Below are positions 57,137 through 64,000 of a DNA stretch of 64,000 nucleotides, piece by piece. The stretch lies in the NCBI GenBank assembly GCA_002245135.1, contig NGBS01000300.1, positions 124,001-188,000 on the forward strand, read 5' to 3'. The position numbers and the translations under genes are program-made. Origin of the DNA: Proteromonas lacertae (taxonomy: Eukaryota > Sar > Bigyra > Opalinata > Proteromonadidae). The notes under the pieces are model-generated. The model was not told the DNA's origin and did no database searches. It was given only the letters and a program-made list of their open reading frames with translations. The first letter of the stretch is position 1. Each line of letters opens with the position of its first letter.

Positions 57137-60100
57137 ATGTTATTTGTTTTGTGTATTTTTTTCATCATTTGCGCAGGAGATAGCGCAATTGAAGGGTTTG
57201 GATTTAATGCCCTAACTGTTATTAAGGATGTTGAAATACATACAACCAAACCACGTTTTAATAGTGACGTTATTGTGTTAAACTGTAACTCAACCAGCAT
57301 ATTCCCTACAGGATTAATTTTTAATACTAATAAATGTTCAATTGAAGGTGTACCGAAGGAAATCGTATTAAATCAAGAGGTTACAATTACATTTATAACC
57401 ACTGAGAAAATCTTTAACGAGACTATCAGTATTACAGTAATGAAAGAACAGCTTCAGCCAAAAATCTTGTATAAGACATATCATGCAAATCAAGAGTGTG
57501 GAAATAATATATTCAAAGATATGAGTATTGATTCATATCCAGATGCAGTTATAAAAACTGGATATGTAGATGAGTTATTCTTCGAGAAAGATTCTCCAGA
57601 ATGGTCAGATTTTGGTGTAGATACAGTGATTCAATTCTCAGGCTATATTCATTTAATAAGACCAGGTAAATACATATTCTATATAGACACAAATAATGAA
57701 TATAAGTTCATTTTAGACAATGTAAACGAAATTGAATCAACCAAATGTGAAAATTCCTATTATAACGTTAGTGTTAATGTAACTAGTAGTGCCTATGTTC
57801 CATTTGTTTTCTTTTATCATTACACATCTTCTTCTTTGCTGCCTAATTATTTGAAGGTAATATTTTCCAGTAACATTTATCCAAGAATGATCCCAACAGA
57901 TAGATTCTTTAATATTCCACAGTTTCCAAGATATTTATATTATCCAACTTTAAAGTTGAATTTGCTATTAAATAGACCAGTGAAATATGAACCGTATATA
58001 GAAAATACCATACCACCAGCAGAATATTCAATTGATAATCTATTACCAGAAGGATTATCATTATCTTTAGAAAGTGGAATAATATCGGGAACTCCAACTT
58101 CAAATAGTGATGTAAAACAATATACAATCAAAGCTACGAATAGATATGGTTCTACTAGTTATAGTTTTACATTACAAATAATGGATAATTTACCAAGTGG
58201 TTTATTGACAAAGTATTATGAAATACCAAGTTTAGAATGTGGAAATATCCCAAACATTGAAGATATTACCATTAATCCATCGATTATATTAGTTGAAGAT
58301 AATATTGACCATATTAATAATGATAATTTATATGAAAGATGGAATAATATTGCTTTATATGATAATTATTTGACTGTTTGGGAAGGTAGATTGACGTTTA
58401 CTACAGAAGGGAAATGGTTGATATTAATCAAAGCAGATGATGAAGCAGATGTATATATAAATAATGAATTAATTATCAGTAAAAGAGGGTGTGGCTCTTA
58501 TAACGAAGAATATTTATCATATGAATTGAATGTTGATAAATTGATGCTAGTTGTAGATATTAAAGTAGTATATATGCAATTAAATGGAGCACATGGTATT
58601 CAATTGTATTGGAGAAATAATGATTATGTTTTGACTGTTATTCCACCTTCTGCATTCTTATATTATCCTACTTATTCATTTGATTATCAATTTGAAAAAA
58701 TGATTTATAGATTTAATGAAACTATTCCAGATAATGTTCCTGTATTATTTGGTATAAAGAAAATATTTGAATTTCGCATTTCTCCTGATTTACCAAGAGG
58801 TCTAGAGATTGATAAAAAGAGTGGAGTTATAAGTGGTAAAACTACTGAAATTATTGATGCAAGACATTATACAATTGAGTGTGTTACTTCAACAATTACT
58901 ATATCTACTTCCATTATTATAACTATATTAGAAAATGAATTATCCTATTTCGCATTCCAAAATGATGAAGATGCAGTTATTACTGAATACAATACAACAG
59001 TTGGATTAGTAATACATCCAATAACAATAATTAAATACAATTCCATCAATTATTTTGACAGTCCAAATCTATTAACAGGATTATCTATTAATTCAATTAC
59101 TGGTACAATCAATGGAACAATTTTAGATTTAAAATATAATGAATATGACTTAACAGTATGTGCTCACAGTATAACTGGTGATAATTGTATGGAATTGCAT
59201 TTAAATATTGAAACATGTTCAAAGAATGGTTTTGTTTTCAGATTGAATAAGAATGAATTAGTTCCTAACAATACAATGTTATTAATCATTACTGGACCAG
59301 ATGGTTCAGAATTATTCCGTAAGAGTGAAGTTAATACTATTTATGATAATAATTACTTAATCTGTACAACAGCAAATGGTTTACACACTTTAGATATATC
59401 TAATCCAAAGAAAGGTAATTATGAATATAGTTTTGAATATTTGTCTGGTGAAATAATAGACAGTGGTGAAATTGAGGAAATATCCAACACTATATCATTT
59501 ACTATAGGTAAATCAGTATTATCTATTAGCTATTCAAAAGGTGAGATTGTATCTATGATTTATGAGTTTATTACAACAGAACCTGTAATATATGGACATT
59601 ATACTTCTATATCTATTGATAAAAGCTTGCCATTTGGTTTGACATTCCATTCAAATGGAACAATAAGTGGTATTCCTACTGTTGGTCAGCCTAGATTAGC
59701 TTATATTATCTCTATTTGTAACCAGTTAACTTGCGCTGTTACAAGAGTAACATTTACTATAAAAGGATGTGATAAAAGTACTGATAGTTTCTATTTCACT
59801 TATAATCAAATATCTGGACCAAAAGAGACTATTAAACTAGAACAATTAAGTAATAATGCTGTTTTATTCAATATATTAGATTCTACTAATTCATTTACTA
59901 AATCATTTTGTGCTGTAAGAGGTAATTATCAATTATCATTTTATACAACATCTATTTCAACTCCATCCTTATTTGCTATAAAAGATGATAAAGGTAATAT
60001 ACTGATGAATTATAAACATGAAAAAAGAAGTAATTCTCAATTACAATTCAGTACAATGTTTTTAATTGAAGCTAATTCTCATTGGAATTATATGTATATA

Positions 60101-63100
60101 TCAAATGATAATAGTAATGATGAGAATCTTCTTAGGAATTGGATGATTCAAGATTATGATGATTATTCATGGAATATTGGTAGAAGTACTGTTTATCCAG
60201 AAATATCAGCGAATGAAAAGAGTCAATATTATAGAAGAACCTTTGATAATAATAATAATAATCAAAATGGATTAGTGAGTATTGGTATTAAAATGAATTC
60301 CTGTTTTGTCGCATATATAAATGGATATAAAATACATAAATTGAATATTGATGATAGTGATTTGGAATTATGATACAGAATGTGATACAGATTCATATAA
60401 TTCAAATACTGATTATATAATCTTCTCAATTCCTTCATCGTATTTAATGAAAGGTAAAAATACAATAGCAGTTGAAATTCATCAATCACCAAATCCAATA
60501 AATTCTGTCAATATATTTGATTTACATATGTCTTTATTAATAGGAGATAATATATTAAGATCAAGCATTTTTACAATTGATTCATCAGTTGCTCAATCAA
60601 ATGATAAAGATGATCCTTCTATTTTAATTAATGATGAATTTAGCAGTGTTTATTATACAACAGAAGCAGAACCAAAGTTTTGTCTGTATAGACCAGATAA
60701 ACAGTATGAGACAATTAATCAATATGTCATTTATACAGGAACTGGATATCCAGATTCAGTACCAACAGCATGGAAGTTGTATGGTACAAATAAAGATACA
60801 GCCGATTGTGTAATAACATGGAATGAAGATGATTGGATATTATTAGATGAAAAGAATAGTGAGACATTAGCTGAATCAAAGGAATATAAATATGAAATTA
60901 GTAATATTAAACCATATTTAAAATATGCATTTGTATTTACAACTACAAGTGGAAGTGTGGATGGTGTTAGTCTTTCTTATATTCAATTATATACAAAATA
61001 TAGAGATATTAGTGATGAATATTGTATTGAAAATGGATGGGGTCTATGTCATAGAAATGAATATTGTCAAGGTAAATGTCCTGTTAGTTATGATGGTTAT
61101 ACATTAAGAAAATGTGAAGTTGATTTAACATCTGTATCTTTAACAGGAAGTGATTTAACAAAGTGTATTCCACCTGGTCCAATTACCTTCAAATACAGTA
61201 AAAGTGAATATACATTTGCCATTGATGATGAAATTGAACCAATTATACCTGAATATAATGTAATTGAGAAAGGAATATTCACAATAACACCTGATATTAC
61301 TCAAATTGGATTAGCATTTGATGAAAATACTGGAAGAATAACAGGAAAATCAAATACTCCATCAATTGATACATATACAATCATTTATAGTAATGTAGGT
61401 GGTAGTTTAGTGAATTATATCACTATTATTATTGATGAAACTACTAAGTGTAATCCTCCAAGTAATGATTTATCTTGGGGTTATGCTAAACCTAATACTT
61501 ATGCTTTTATTCCATGTTCTGAAGGTTATTCTGGTAATTTGACAAGGTATTGTGATGATTCTAATCCTCCTAAATATGGAGAGATTGTTTCTAATTGTAT
61601 TACAGATAAACCACAATCATTCTCCTATATTAAATCAAGTTTTGTATTATTTAAAGGAGTTTATACAGATTCTATTGTTCCGCAGTATGTAGGAGCAAAT
61701 ATAAAGTTTGAAAAAGTTACTGCATTACCTCAAGGTTTGTCAATTAATGAAAAAACTGGAATTATATCAGGAACACCAAAAGATTTATCTACTTCTAAGA
61801 CATATAGAATAAAAATGTCTAACTGATGGTGGATTTTTAGAAACAGATATTAGTATAGAAATTAAAGATAAACCAAAGTTTAAATATGAGAAGAAAGATT
61901 TCTTCCTTAAAATAAATACAGCTGGAACATATACAGTAACAAAAGAAAGTCAATTTGATTCAACATTCGATATTAGTGATGATTTGCCTCATGGAATTGA
62001 ATTTGATAAAGCAAATGGACAATTTACTATTTCTGCTCAATCAAAATCATTGTATTTCGGTACAACTGTTTCATCAAGTGTATATGGATATACAGCAACC
62101 TTTTATATAGCATTTCATAGTATAATTTATAATAATTTATTAATATTTATTATAAAATAGTTGTTGATACTTTAGATGAAAATGATTATGATGTAGATGA
62201 GATTGTTTTTGTAGCTAATTCACAGTATAATTTAGATTATCCATTGAAATATCCATTCTATGTAAGTGAATGTCAAGTTACTCCATCATTACCATATGGA
62301 TTTACATTAAGTGATGAATGTACAATAGGTGGAAATCCAAGTGTAATACAAGGAACAACAGTATATACAGTTATTATGAATAATCCATTTGAAATAAAGA
62401 CAGTCAAAATCAAATTAAGTGTAGTAGAAGATATAAAGAATTATAAATGTATTTTTTTATTGTAGTTTATATATATCTATAGCAAAAGTTGGAACATTCA
62501 GATATAGAGTATTTAACAATCCCAATTTAGGATGTAATTTTGCAATTAAAGATTATAATCATGGTCCATTTAGTTCTCAACAATTTCCATCAGTAATTAA
62601 CCATGCAAAATCATTAGGTGGAGCTGCAAGCAATTATTATGAGTATATTGAATTTCTACTAACAGTTGATACTTCTTATGATTTATGGTCATTTTATATA
62701 GAAGGTGATAATAGTGTTGGAATAAAAATAGATGAAGATGATTTCAAAACAGAGAGTGTATGTCAAGAAGAAGTAGAATTGGAAGTTCAAAAAAGACTGT
62801 TCAAAGGAACTCATCATATTTATGTACATCATTATCGTAATTCTTATTCTGGAACTAAGTTATTATCTTTATATTATTCAAATAGTAAAACAAAGAAGAC
62901 TTTATTAAAAGGTGATTTCATCTATCCACAGATTACAGCATATGATATTAAATATACTAAAGATTCATTCTCATCTTATGTAGAAACAAAATTCAATTTC
63001 AATTCATTGAATTACTTTGTAGATCCAACGTATACTATTTCACCAGTCTTACCAGATGGTATAACGATGTCAAGTAGTACAGGAACAATGACAGGTGTTC

Positions 63101-64000
63101 CGACAGTATTTACAGATGCTATTGATTATACAATTCGAGTACAGAGTTATTTCTTGATAAGTAAAAAGATAGTTACAATTGAAATTCTTAGACATTTACC
63201 ATTTGTTATGAGAAAACAATTCTTTTTGATTAAAGACCCAAATAAACAGTTTGTTTATGATCCTGTAGAATATCCTAAACCAATTGCTCAAGATTTCTCC
63301 TATGATTATAATTTCTCATTCCCTTATGCTGAGCAAGGTGCAGATGGTTATCCAGTTGAAATGAATCAAGCTTTAGGAGTCCATATTTCATCTGTTATTC
63401 ATATTAATAAAGGAGGAGTTCGATGGAGTTTTGAATTTTGGGTATTTATATTTATATTTATATTTTTGTTTTATGTTTAGACTACTGGAGGTTTTAATGT
63501 GTATGTATTAGGTGCAAACTATTTTCGTGGACAATTAGGAAATCCAGCAGTTCAACATATCACAGGATTCTTTTTCACAATCCAGAATAATAGAGAAGAT
63601 TGTATCATTATTGTATTTATTCTGTAATAGTGTATTTTGATTATACATTTGATATAACTATGCCAGCTGGTTATAAGTACTTTAAATATACAATATCACT
63701 AGTTACTACCAGTAATATTTTTATTAGTGCAGTAACTGACAGAGTCTATGGTGATATTGGAGGAGAAATGACTTATAGAAGAAATCCAGCTACTTATCCA
63801 ATGAATACTTTAATCAAACGAAATACACTTGTTTATAAGAAAACTCCTCCATATAATTGTAGTTTAACACCTGATTCACCACATTTACCTACTGGTTTAA
63901 CAATATCTCCAATTAATGGCGATTTATATGGTACTCCTACAGAAACAAAAGCAGAAGATGATTATACAGTTTTGTGTTATTCAAAAACTGGTCCTGTAGA
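57137..64000 (+). CDS. Giant secreted PA14/putative-Ig repeat protein (3' end outside window)
   Basis: It begins with a signal peptide (MLFVLCIFFIICAGDS) and reads through exon 1 (57137-62119), then 62161-62448, 62483-63441, 63481-63601 and 63631 to the edge. That is more than 2,200 residues. PA14-like domains lie near 57.47-57.87, 58.20-58.63 and 62.5-62.95 kb. Putative-Ig units of the 'LP.GL...SG.I.GTP' type recur at about 58.05, 58.79, 59.63, 61.3, 61.73, 63.05 and 63.9 kb. A carbohydrate-binding-like domain lies near 60.1-60.5 kb. Two +1 steps (about 60346-60373 and 61808-61826) are needed. Cell-surface adhesion or glycan binding is inferred. Confidence 0.75.

Noticed and set aside
26640-61826. 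Euplotes-type programmed +1 frameshifting at stop codons
   Set aside because: At 26707, 54050 and 55819 conserved residues show that the step lies before the stop, and no common slippery codon is shared. It remains only an alternative to check.
1-64000. Ciliate genome with reassigned stop codons
   Set aside because: TAA, TAG and TGA each end clear genes (for example 12177-12553 TAA, 22919-22921 TAG, 12065-12067 TGA), and introns are longer than the 15-16 nt type of Stentor.
1-64000. CRISPR arrays, insertion sequences or bacterial operons
   Set aside because: There are no spaced identical repeats, no transposase frames and no ribosome binding sites; spliced genes show that the DNA is eukaryotic nuclear.

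Overview
The window comes from the nuclear genome of an AT-rich unicellular eukaryote. It uses the standard genetic code: TAA, TAG and TGA all end clear genes. Genes are tightly packed on both strands and carry about a hundred introns. Most introns are tiny (about 22-57 nt), start GTAT and end TAG. I rebuilt gene models by joining exons in phase, so many coordinates below span several short open frames. The phylum cannot be fixed from sequence alone. The gene set points to a nucleated cell with a mitochondrion or related organelle (small Tim chaperone, DUF1279 protein with a presequence), probably cilia or flagella at some stage (MOK-type kinase), the minor spliceosome (U12-type introns), meiosis/checkpoint proteins (Pch2/TRIP13, Cdc14) and an elaborate secreted/adhesive surface.

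Layout. 1-4 kb: start of a secreted protein, a TBC1D5-like Rab GAP and a ubinuclein-like HIRA-complex subunit. 4-15.8 kb: two large secreted EGF-repeat paralogues in inverted orientation around a block of small housekeeping genes (Spp2/GPKOW splicing factor, WW protein, FAM210-like protein, TFIIIC subunit 6). 15.8-27 kb: Pch2/TRIP13, a DHHC-family protein without its catalytic motif, a multi-pass protein, Cdc14, a degenerate cyclophilin, an EHD-type dynamin-like protein and a PDK1 kinase. 27-31 kb: a TXNDC9/phosducin-like protein holding an AT-AC intron, a decayed coding region and an amino-acid transporter. 31.6-40.7 kb: one giant gene of at least ten GAF-like modules plus coiled coils, densely invaded by U12-type introns. 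41-50 kb: a HOOK-domain coiled-coil protein, Pol III subunit C31, tRNA-Glu, a decayed EDEM-like gene, a DUF3431 membrane protein and two gene relics. 50-57 kb: a VPS9 Rab5 GEF, a small Tim, AMMECR1, CoA-disulfide reductase-rhodanese and MOK. 57 kb to the end: a giant secreted PA14/putative-Ig protein that runs off the window.

Two window-wide signals stand out. First, nine or ten introns in the GAF gene and one in the TXNDC9-like gene have U12-type signals (5' ATATC[C/A/T]TT, branch TTCTTAAT or TTCTTTAAT). Their 3' ends are AC, or a TAA|G type that fits no textbook class, and the joined exons keep phase. Second, about nine places in otherwise good genes need a +1 frame step, against one or two needing -1. 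A single-base-insertion bias in the assembly is the simplest reading, but transcripts should be checked.
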